Below, piece after piece: positions 36,445-45,211 of a stretch of DNA of 64,000 nucleotides (within the stretch, counting starts at the first letter, position 1; every line of letters starts with the position of its first letter). The stretch lies in the NCBI GenBank assembly GCA_016802295.1, contig JAESIW010000138.1, forward strand, positions 2,270,897 to 2,334,896, in the 5' to 3' direction. The notes under the pieces were generated by a model, which was given only the letters and a program-made list of their open reading frames with translations, was not told where the DNA came from and did not search any database. Origin of the DNA: Brachionus rotundiformis. Taxonomy: Eukaryota > Rotifera > Eurotatoria > Ploima > Brachionidae. Position numbers and translations under genes: made by a program.

Positions 36445-36936
36445 TTCTTATATTAGTTTTAATAAATCGATGTTTTAAAATTTTTGCGTTGATTGTTTAA
36501 ATACTAATTTTTTATTTAATGAATTATGCCGATTCAATCAGCTATCTTACAATATCAATAGAAATCAAAATAATAAAAATGAGTACTCAATTGTTTCTCC
36601 TGAGTATTCATATCAAATATCCCATTCAGAATGTTTTTAATGTCTTAAAAAAAATATAATGCATTTTATTCAATTTAAATTTATTCTAAAATCTTTCAAG
36701 CGAAATAACAAAAAAAAGATAATTTTTTTTATCTATGAAATATATACTGAATCTAATTATATGTATTTTAGGCTTTTTCAAAACCATAAACTTGTAGGGA
36801 CATGTTTTTTTTTGAATATTATTATAAAATATATTATAAAATGTTAATAAAAAAATTTAGATTGATTTTGTATCCAGAAGTTAAATCTTTTATTTTAATT
36901 ATTTTATACATGATATTTTGTTCATAATATTTTTGA
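36445..36936. other. Intergenic within the array
   Basis: AT-rich, holding the promoter of gene 5 and the 3' flank of gene 6. Nothing else recognised. Confidence 0.5.
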
Positions 36937-37599
36937 TTATTCAAATGGTGGAGAGCATGTGGTTGAGCAAACTGTTGTACAGACTGGTGGTGGACATACA
37001 GGCGTTAATACTGGATTAGCAAGATTGAATGAATTTATGGCATCTAATGCCAAAAAAGTTGGATCGACTAGAGGTGTATAAATTGGTTCACTAAATGGTA
37101 GAATAATTGGACAGCAATTGTTAACGTTACAAAGTGTGCTACAAGAAGGCCTACAGCAAGGCGTACACCCAGAAGCACAGCAAGGATTAGATCCTGGACC
37201 ACAGCTCGGTCTACATTCTGGACAACAACAAGGGTCACAAGCTGGACCACAGCCTGGTCTACATTCTGGACAACAACAAGGGTCACAAGCTGGACCACAG
37301 CCTGGTCTACATTCTGGACAACAACAAGGGTCACAAGCTGGACCACAGCCTGGTCTACATTCTGGACAGCATTCAGGACCACAAGCTGGACCGCAATCTG
37401 TACAAATTTCAGGACCACAACTTGGTCCACACCGAGGACCAGGTCTAGGTCCATATGGACGGTTTGGTGGACCAATTCTTTCATTGAAAAGAGGAGGGGT
37501 AACCTCTTCTCGCACTGGAAAGCAACCTCGCTCATCACAATACGTTCCTGATACCGGAATAGTAGGTAATCGTCTTGGCCTTGTTGGTCGTGTACCCAT
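36937..37599 (-). CDS. Myristoylated-array protein 6, Cys-Gly-Pro repeats
   Basis: 220 residues. The first ATG gives MGTRPTRPRRLPTIP: Gly2 and Thr6 keep the myristoylation pattern and Arg replaces the Lys run. Residues about 50-155 are a Cys/Gly/Pro/Glu repeat; the central unit CRPGCGPACDPCCCPE (16 residues, 48 bp) is repeated three times without change. Many CC and CxxC pairs suggest dense disulphides or metal binding. Because the chain has no signal peptide and a likely lipid anchor, it would be cytosolic, where Cys clusters more often bind metal. The tail is hydrophobic and Pro/Cys-rich. Confidence 0.7.
   Translation of the reverse strand: MGTRPTRPRRLPTIPVSGTYCDERGCFPVREEVTPPLFNERIGPPNRPYGPRPGPRCGPSCGPEICTDCGPACGPECCPECRPGCGPACDPCCCPECRPGCGPACDPCCCPECRPGCGPACDPCCCPECRPSCGPGSNPCCASGCTPCCRPSCSTLCNVNNCCPIILPFSEPIYTPLVDPTFLALDAINSFNLANPVLTPVCPPPVCTTVCSTTCSPPFE
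37208..37371. repeat. 48-bp coding minisatellite
   Basis: Three perfect 48-bp units (starting 37208, 37256 and 37304) plus a partial fourth, inside array gene 6. The exact identity of the units points to recent unequal exchange or slippage. The repeat keeps both strands open. Confidence 0.9.
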
Positions 37600-37958
37600 T
37601 ACCAATTTAGAATTATTTATTTCTTGAAGTTTCTTCGTATGATGGTATATTATATTTATAATATTCCATCACGAACACTTTTCGCTTTGTATAAAAAAAT
37701 GGTATCTTTGTATATATTGTAATATTTTGTATAATATTTTGTAATTGAAAGCATTTTTAGTTTCTAATTGCTTAAATATCACTATGTTTATGGAATAAAG
37801 AATTTTTCCCAAATCATATAATCTAATTTAATTCAGTTGTGACTATTTTAGTTATGTAATTGTTTAGAAAAAATTTTTAATTAATTTTAACATTAATTTG
37901 TGTTAGGAATTTTATTTATGTTTGATTTTACAAGATAGAAAAAAAAGTTTTTATATAC
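37600..37958. other. Intergenic within the array
   Basis: Contains a TATA-rich stretch upstream of gene 6 (about 37650-37665) and the 3' flank of gene 7. Nothing else recognised. Confidence 0.5.
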
Positions 37959-38788
37959 TCAATAGGCAAAGGGTTTAAGTGATGCGGCAATATTTTCAAT
38001 CGGAGTTGCATAAGGATCATATTCATCTAGTGGTCCGAATGGTAAATGTTGGTCAATTCTTTTATTTGCTCTTGGTTCATGCCTGAAATATTCTCTCTTT
38101 TCCGGTTGAGGTCTAGTGCGGCAATAGCCTAGCAGAAAATCATCAAAATTCAATAGACCATCCATGTCTCTATCCATAATGCCAAAGGCTCTTCGACTAG
38201 TTTCATAATCATGGTGGTACATGCTCTGAAATTGCTGAAAGTCCATTCTTCCATCAGGTCCACAATTTTGCTCATAAATGCCACGAACAAAATTTACTTC
38301 TTCTGCAGTCACTGTATACTCTTCGTTCTCTTCATTTATCATTCCGCATGGAACACGATAACCATCTTAAATAAACTTTTAAGAGATGGAATTTATTTCA
38401 TTGCTAAATTACCCTGAGGTATCCTTGATTCATTGTATGGAGGAAATTGAAGACCTTGTCTACGATATTCCTCTATTTCTGTGGGAGTCAAAGGCATTAC
38501 ATTTGGATTTTGGCTCATATTTAATCTGTTTGGTTGGTGAGCTCTGTTATGAGAGAGATAAGGATTACTGTCAATCGTTTGAGCTTGAAAATTTGAGTTG
38601 TTAAAATGCGCTGGATTGTTGCTGCCATATTGCTGCTGATTATATGGACTGTCATTTTGATTCAACCATTCGTTTTGGAACTGATTTCCATGACTCTGGA
38701 ACTTTGGATTCGATTGAACCGGAAAATTGTTACTACTTGGCGATGGTGGTGTTCTGTTGTTGTACACTTTGCTTGATCCAGAACCCAT
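37959..38788 (-). CDS. Myristoylated-array protein 7, with EF-hand domain
   Basis: Two exons (38788-38413 and 38365-37959, 47-nt intron, phase 1) encode 260 residues. The first ATG gives MGSGSSKVYNN (Gly2, Ser6). The first exon is Asn/Gln/Pro/Ser-rich and disordered. The second exon carries an EF-hand pair: a degenerate loop NCGPDGRMDFQQ and a good calcium loop DRDMDGLLNFDD, followed by a Pro/basic linker and the end SLKPFAY. An N-myristoylated EF-hand protein could switch membrane binding with calcium, as recoverin-type proteins do, but the sequence is not a member of that family. It is the only array member with a recognisable fold and a coding intron. Confidence 0.78.
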
Positions 38789-40198
38789 TGTTTTTTTTTG
38801 GATAAAAGACTTGTATAAGGTTTTTGGCAATGCGTAATTTATAAAATGACAATTATAGCTTCTTCTCTATTTAATATAAGCATATATTATAAATTTAGAA
38901 GCTCTATTGTCACAATTTCCAATTTAAGTTTGTTAAATTTATTAAAAGTCGTAATAGAGTGAGTAGCTACAATTAAATGCGATCGAGCATGATAATTAAT
39001 TTTTGAAATTTGACAATTTTATAGCTTTTTCATTCAAAAATTAAAATTTAATATTTGATAATTATTTTACAAACAAAATATATTTTTTAATTTTAGTTTA
39101 ATTTATTAATTAATAATTTTTTGATAATTTTTAAATTTTCAATGAGAATGAGATTTGGCAAAAATAGATATTTTCTAGTTACCATAGAATACTTTATTAA
39201 AGCCTTCAATGGCCAGAAACAGAAGTTTTCAAACATTTTTCCTTAAGTCGATTCTTTCATTAAGTTCATATGCTTAATTTTTCAAGATATTTAATTAATT
39301 ATCAAATTCTAATACGTCAAATTTAGAAGTATAAAACTCTAAGGGATTCGATCAGGTTTTATTCTTTAATTAAAAAAAATGAAATTTTTAGACTAATTAA
39401 ACTAACAATCTAAAATCCTAAATATCAATTTTTTAAATTGACCTGGAAAAATAATTTTTAAATTTCAAACTTATTTGTTTTCAATTAAAAATAATGGAGT
39501 TTTTTTTTTAACATGTATTTGAAAGCCAATTTAAAATCTATTAAACAAACTTATAAAATAATTTAATAAATGATTATTTATTTAATAAAGAAAAACAATT
39601 AAGATTATTATTATTAATGTTTCTGGTTATTTTTTTTAATTTCCCGGTAAAGTTTTTTGTTAGAATTTTTACAGCAAAAAAAAAAAAATTAAAATATTTC
39701 CTCATCAATTCGAACAATTTGAATAAAAAAATTTTAATTTTATTATTTTAAATGACAATATTTCAATTAATCTTTTAAAAAAACGGATATTGTAATAATT
39801 AATTTCCTTTACGTAATAGAAATATATATTTTGCATTTTTAATTTTAAAATTTTAATATTAAAAATTATTCTAATTAAATCAATTTCTCCAGACTATTTG
39901 TAAATTGATTCAAAAAGAATTTTCTAGCAGACTTTTTCTATATATATCAAGGTAGCATGTTTATTTTTTTAATCTTAACCAAACACCTTAAACATTTAGT
40001 TTAATGCATATTAAAAAATATCTATAGTTCTAAACAAATATTTTAAAAAATTTAAAAGCCTTTCTTATAAATAATTATTTTAGTCATAGAGGTTTTGTTT
40101 TGGCAATATGTAGTAAACAAATCTACTATTAATTTAAATAGAAATAAAAAGAAAAATTATTCTTAAAAAATGGCCATTTAACTTATTTTTATTAAAAT
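38789..40198. other. Intergenic, AT-rich
   Basis: 1.4 kb upstream of the array's last gene. TATA-like words occur at about 38840. No coding sequence recognised. Confidence 0.5.
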
Positions 40199-40494
40199 TT
40201 AGAAAACATAGTGCTTAGAATTTTGAGTTGTTAGATATCCAAAAATAACTTGGTCCTGAGGACCTTTAAATTGTCTTAACCGCTTTGGATACCAGTTCGG
40301 CTCCCATTTAGCTAAACCTTGATAGCTAGGCATCAATTTTCTAAACAATAAAATTAACAAATTAATTAAACATTGACATGAATAAATATATATTTTTTAA
40401 TTTAATTTAATATTTACATAATGTCGTGTTTTAAAAGCCTCTTAATGAAATCTATTGTTTTAGCTTTAGGTAAATATGAGCGTATCTGTTGCAT
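40199..40494 (-). CDS. Small two-exon protein, unknown
   Basis: Two exons (40494-40418 and 40340-40199) joined by a 77-nt GT-AG intron in phase 2 give 72 residues, MQQIRSYLPKAKTIDFIKRL to the end HYVF. The second exon contains a Trp-containing block (YQGLAKWEPNWYPKRLRQFK) that looks conserved rather than random. I cannot assign a family; a small mitochondrial or ciliary subunit would fit the basic character and size. Its start codon lies inside the first codons of the gene on the other strand (40476), so one of the two starts may be wrong. Confidence 0.5.
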
Positions 40495-41450
40495 TAGTTA
40501 GAGAGAGTTTAAATACAGGTAACACCTCAGGAAACGATGCCAAATCAAAAATAGCAAATTCAAACAAAACAACCAGAAAAACAGTCAAAGAGTCAAAAAA
40601 TTTGTCAAATGTGATCAAATCGGACAAATTGTTTGGCAAAAACCAACTTGATTTGTTAACTAATGGTAAAAAATTGCTCAACAATCGGCAAACTAGAGAG
40701 CAATTGTCGCTTTTTTTAGCTTCATCAAACAATAATTATAAAAATAAAAATTTTATTACTGAAATGTCATCTAGCCTAACAACGGGTAATAATTTGGTTG
40801 AAACCGATGGCAACATGTCATCAACAATGGATAAAAGCTTGTACGCAAGTAGAAACGAAGAGATCCGGGCAACAGCTAACACGTCACACCATAAACGCAC
40901 ATCAGCCATACCTGTACCTGTGCCAAGAAGCTCGGAATTGAGCAACAATGATCGAAAAAGCTATTTGAATCAAGCAAATGCAAACATCATTAATAATCAA
41001 TCAATATCGTCGACAATAGCAACGAGAAAACACGACGAAATATCAAGTCAATCGGAATTCTACAGCACACTGAACAAATCAGCCGCGCACTTGCCAAACC
41101 AGACCGAATCAGCAATGGTTGATGTTAAAAAAGGACACAAGCGGAGTAGTAGCCTGGTTGGTTCGGACGAAGCCAGACCAATCTTTAGTAAGTCGTTGGC
41201 GAACAAGATTGCCAATGCCAAAAGTAACTATCAGTCACGAACAAGCATCAATTCAACCGGTCTTAAGCCAGTACCAAAGAGTGAGTCGACCAAAAATGGT
41301 GTCTCAGGGCTCCAGAAGCCGAACTCAAGGTTACCAGTGCTTGGCAAGCAGACCAGCTCGAATAAACTGGCCGCCGATAGCGTCAACCGTCAAAGAGATA
41401 GTCTAAAGCCCATTCAATCAAGCTCCACTGTCAGCAATAAATCAAAGTAA
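40476..41450 (+). CDS. Basic Ser/Asn-rich protein with SxIP-like motifs
   Basis: An intronless frame of 324 residues, disordered, rich in Ser, Asn, Lys and Thr. I do not recognise a family. Two short motifs, TSAIP at about residue 142 and NSRLP at about 283, sit in basic, Ser/Pro-rich surroundings, the pattern used by proteins that bind EB1 at growing microtubule ends (S/T-x-I/L-P). This is inference from short motifs only. The 3' half has unusually even codon usage for this region. The first 19 bases overlap the opposite-strand gene. Confidence 0.6.
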   Translation: MSVSVALVRESLNTGNTSGNDAKSKIANSNKTTRKTVKESKNLSNVIKSDKLFGKNQLDLLTNGKKLLNNRQTREQLSLFLASSNNNYKNKNFITEMSSSLTTGNNLVETDGNMSSTMDKSLYASRNEEIRATANTSHHKRTSAIPVPVPRSSELSNNDRKSYLNQANANIINNQSISSTIATRKHDEISSQSEFYSTLNKSAAHLPNQTESAMVDVKKGHKRSSSLVGSDEARPIFSKSLANKIANAKSNYQSRTSINSTGLKPVPKSESTKNGVSGLQKPNSRLPVLGKQTSSNKLAADSVNRQRDSLKPIQSSSTVSNKSK

Positions 41451-42183
41451 ATAATGACCAGTTAATTATTTATATTTGTCACAGATAATTGTAAATTAAA
41501 CTTTAATAAGCTTTATTTTTAAATAAAAATATATGTTTTATTATGTAATATGTGTAATATAATACAATTTTAGATAATTTTTTCCAAATAGTAATTTTTA
41601 TTAAGAATAAAAAAATTTTGTTAGTTATATTTATTTAAGCTTTTTATTTTGTTTTTTTTTTAAATAATAAAATTACGCAAATATAAATTTTAATATGATT
41701 TAACTGAGACTAATTTATTTATTGAGAAACTTTTTATAACTTTCTAAAACAGATAGATAGAAGTAATCAGTATTAAAAATGGTTCCGTAAATGCAACATG
41801 GTGCATTAAATTAATTGCCATAACTTGCTTTTTGTTTTTAAAATGTACCAGGCTATCATGTTTAAAATTATTATATCTAATTTTTGCTAATTTCTCAGAA
41901 ATTATTAGAATGATCAAAATAATACAACAATGTTCATTGCATAATATTACATTATAAAATAATTTTTAGCTCGGTAATAAAAGCTTTTTTAACTTAATTT
42001 AAGTTTTAGAGACTAAATTTTTTTTCGTGAGTTAACTGTTTTATTTAAATGATTATCAATAATAAGCATAGATAATTTACTTAAAATTACATTTAAAATT
42101 TAAAATTTTTTAATATAAAGAAATATTTAATTTTTATGCAATACTTTATTATTCAAAAAAAATTAATGATAACAATACAATTT
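41451..42183. other. Intergenic, AT-rich
   Basis: A convergent gap between the basic Ser-rich gene and the trypsin-type protease gene. Only polyadenylation-like words seen. Confidence 0.5.
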
Positions 42184-43940
42184 TTAATTTGATGAAATAG
42201 TTTTTTGAATCCAGTCCATGAAGGAATAGACATTGGTGTATACTCCATTACCTGTGCAAAAATATAATTTTTTATCAATAACTATAATTGAATAAATGTT
42301 TAAGTTTACCGTCACATGATGGACCACCAAAGCTAACAATACCAGCCAAAACATAGCTTGATCCTTCTTTGGTCACCAATGGGCCACCGCTGTCTCCCTT
42401 TTCGTGAATTTGGTTTAAATCATGCTTAAATTAATTTCAAGTTACTTGGCAAGAATCTTTAACATTTGAAGCATCAGTATTTCCGGCACTAGGAGAATAA
42501 AATTTTATAAAAAAGACCATTTTTAAAAGATAAACATTTTTACCAGAATTGGGTTGAATCCAATCTGAAGAAGTAGCATTCAGCGTTCGATCTTATTGGC
42601 ACAGCTACTTGTTGCAATGTGTTAGAAGAACCAGAATTATCTAAATACATTTTGAGACCATTTTTTTTATATTTAATTTTTTTTTCAATTTTTACCGCTA
42701 GTTTTTCCCTAAAAATAACCAATTAGTATACTTTAGAATCATTTAATAATAAAAAATTGCATTACCCATCCGGTAGCCATACCAACTCTTCCTGGTTGAG
42801 CAACAGAGATGTCTGGTAGACAAACTGGTTGAATAGTATCACTAAATGTAACTGGTTTTTCCAGTTTTAACAAAGCTATATCATTTTTAAGACTTCCATC
42901 TTTGTTATAATCTGGATGCTTAAAATTGTCAAATAATTTAAAACTAAGCTTGAATTTATTGTTTCCAAATTACAGAATAAATTTGTGCAACTTTATATCC
43001 AGTTCCGGGATACAATTCGCTTAAATCATGAGCACCAAGATAAACTGTCATTGGATTTCTAATTTTTGTAATTTAATTAGAAATTTTTCCAATTAAACAA
43101 TTTAATAAGTTTTTACCCATTGATGCAATGAGCTGCAGTAATGAGCCATTGATCGTTTATCAAAGAAGCACCGCACAACATTGAACCATCAGTAAGAAAA
43201 GCTTGCCATGGCCATGAATTTGGTATAGCTTCGACTCCACCAACAATTCTCATTTCAGAATCTTGTGGCTTAATTGCTGGTACTCCACACTCTTAAGAAA
43301 AAATTTCTTGCTTCAAAGAATAGGAATTTTTGGAAAACAAACTCAAGGATGAAGATCCTGAGGTTGATAGGATGATGGTTGTGGTCGATGGTGGTGGATT
43401 AGTGGCAGTGCTAGATATGGGAATAGTTGTGGTCGATGGTGGGGCTTGAGTTGATGCAGATGAATCATCGAAGCTTAAGCTAATATCAGTGTTAATTGAA
43501 CCATATGGAGCGTTAACAATTAGATGAACTATCAAGAAGAGTCCGTTATATCTTATTCCAGTATAGCCACTTTGGCAAAAGTCAAATATTGGTTGTCTAA
43601 ACTGATTAGTAACCACAATGTTGGCTTTTGAGCAATCGATGGCGTTATTTGAAAAAATTAAAGATAAAGTCTTTTGAAAATAGATATTAAAACTGTTTAA
43701 ATTAATTAAGAATTACTCTCATTATGTCAAATGAACCCAAGTGAAATTCACGACCTAATAATCAATTTTAATAAATTTTATCCTAATAAAATCTGAATTT
43801 ATTTTATTACATGTAGGGAAAGCAGGACTAAACTTTATTGAATATTTAGCGGCATCAGAGTATGCACCACTAAAAATGCATTCACCATTGGCCTTTGCCA
43901 AAAAAGTTACCAATAAAACTCCGATCAGACTTCTAATCAT
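42184..43940 (-). CDS. Secreted trypsin-like serine protease with CUB-like N-terminus
   Basis: A multi-exon gene. A signal peptide (MIRSLIGVLLVTFLAKANGE) is followed by a Cys-containing CUB-like domain and a Thr/Pro/Ser linker (about 43390-43480). The protease domain starts at RIVGG. The catalytic His is in LITAAHC, the Asp in NDIALLKL and the Ser in QGDSGGPL. KDSCQGDSGG places Asp at the bottom of the primary pocket, so cleavage after Arg or Lys is expected. The zymogen would be held by the Cys before RIVGG. The exon carrying the start of the segment after TGW is only 13 nt (42696-42708), giving GWGKTSDNSGSSN across three exons. The exact borders of the two most N-terminal introns are uncertain. 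Confidence 0.9.
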
Positions 43941-44311
43941 TTTTAACTTTTCTTATCTTTTTTCCCAAATCAATAGGCATATTTATATTATTATTATTCA
44001 AACATTTTGATTTAAATTGACGCTCACACATTGTTGAAATTTAATTCTTTCAACAAAAAAAATCCTATTATTAGCCAAAGTAAAAAAAGTTATATCAATA
44101 ATTGAATTTATCTTTATATAGTATCTTCTTACATCAATTTTCATCTAATTTTTTACATTATCTCAGTCATTTTAATCAAAGTAAATGTTTCCAATAACGT
44201 GCCAAGTGTTTATTTAAGAATTAAAAAAAAAGAAAAAATATCAATTTAAGAATTTATTACATTTATTTAAGGCGATTAATCTAAGTTTTTATTTTTTTTT
44301 GTATTATCACA
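43941..44311. other. Intergenic
   Basis: AT-rich gap between protease and PIERCE1 genes; nothing recognised. Confidence 0.5.
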
Positions 44312-44861
44312 TCAAACTTTGCTCTGCGTAATCGATGTATTCAAGCTATGATTTCTAAACATACCAGTCTTTCCCAAATGCTAAAAATAAATTTTGAAAA
44401 TAGGAAAAAAATCTAAATTAGAAAAAAAATAAAATACCTCTGTGAACGAGGACGATTTTGAGTGATATTCAACTGGCATGGTATGAACATTGGGTCTTTT
44501 AGAGCCGTACACCATGTTGGATGTTTTGTATAAAGGATTGATTACTTTTTCCGAATAGCCCTTCATTATATCTAAAAATATCCAAAATAAATAAAATAGA
44601 TTTTGATATTTAGTATTACCCTCAGATTCGTCTACGAATATGTTCGAACTATAAGCAGCAGGCGGATTTACACATGAAAAAACTGGATTACCTGCTAGAT
44701 AACAAACTTGCTTGCTTGGTATACTCTCTTAATACATGAAATCCAGTAAATTCATGCATATCCAAGGATAATATGCAAATAATTAGATACATACCTGGAT
44801 TGTCAAATCTTTCTGGCAAATTTTTGGTTCGATAGTAGTCACTTGTTCGTTCTGAGTTCAT
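44312..44861 (-). CDS. PIERCE1: PIERCE1-like ciliary microtubule inner protein
   Basis: Four small exons (44861-44795, 44727-44620, 44571-44438 and 44380-44312) encode 125 residues. The start ERTSDYYRTKNLPERFDNPG is the hallmark of PIERCE1/PIERCE2. The middle KTSNMVYGSKRPNVHTMPVE and the end GKTGMFRNHSLN also match. In vertebrates these proteins sit inside the A-tubule of motile-cilia doublets and help dock outer dynein arms. The gene is divergent to CFAP57, with an RFX X-box between them. Whether it is the PIERCE1 or PIERCE2 orthologue cannot be decided. Confidence 0.92.
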
Positions 44862-45211
44862 TTTTGGAGCCTATTCTCAACTCAAATTACTTAAAATTAC
44901 AAAAATATTGAAATTAAAATTTTTTCTAATCCTGTTTATTATAAATTTTTTTGGTTACCATGGAAACATGAAAAAAAAATTATTTTTTTTTTCAAAACTG
45001 AGTTGACTGATTATTTTTAATAGAATTTGAGGAGAGATGAATTTTGTCAAGATTAATTAATTAATTAGATAAGTTACAGATTATTAAATACAAAGAGTAG
45101 GAAAATTTTTTAATTTTATTAATTTATGAATAAAGAAATAATTCCCGCATAAAATGTTCAATTATAAAATTTTATCAAAAGAATTTAACTTTAAAAATTA
45201 AAAATAAAACT
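44862..45211. promoter_or_regulatory. Bidirectional ciliary promoter
   Basis: A 350-bp region shared by divergent PIERCE1 and CFAP57. It contains an X-box (separate entry) and otherwise AT-rich sequence. Confidence 0.7.
44954..44967. promoter_or_regulatory. RFX-type X-box
   Basis: GTTACCATGGAAAC: two half sites, GTTACC and GGAAAC, with a 2-base spacer, close to the classical imperfect palindrome GTTGCCATGGCAAC bound by RFX factors. It lies 93 bp upstream of the PIERCE1 ATG and 245 bp upstream of the CFAP57 ATG. Confidence 0.8.

Noticed and set aside
37118..37627. Plus-strand Gly/Gln/Pro/Ser repeat frame opposite array gene 6
   Set aside because: It is the mirror of a 48-bp repeat whose length is a multiple of three; the minus strand has the Met-Gly start and array context.
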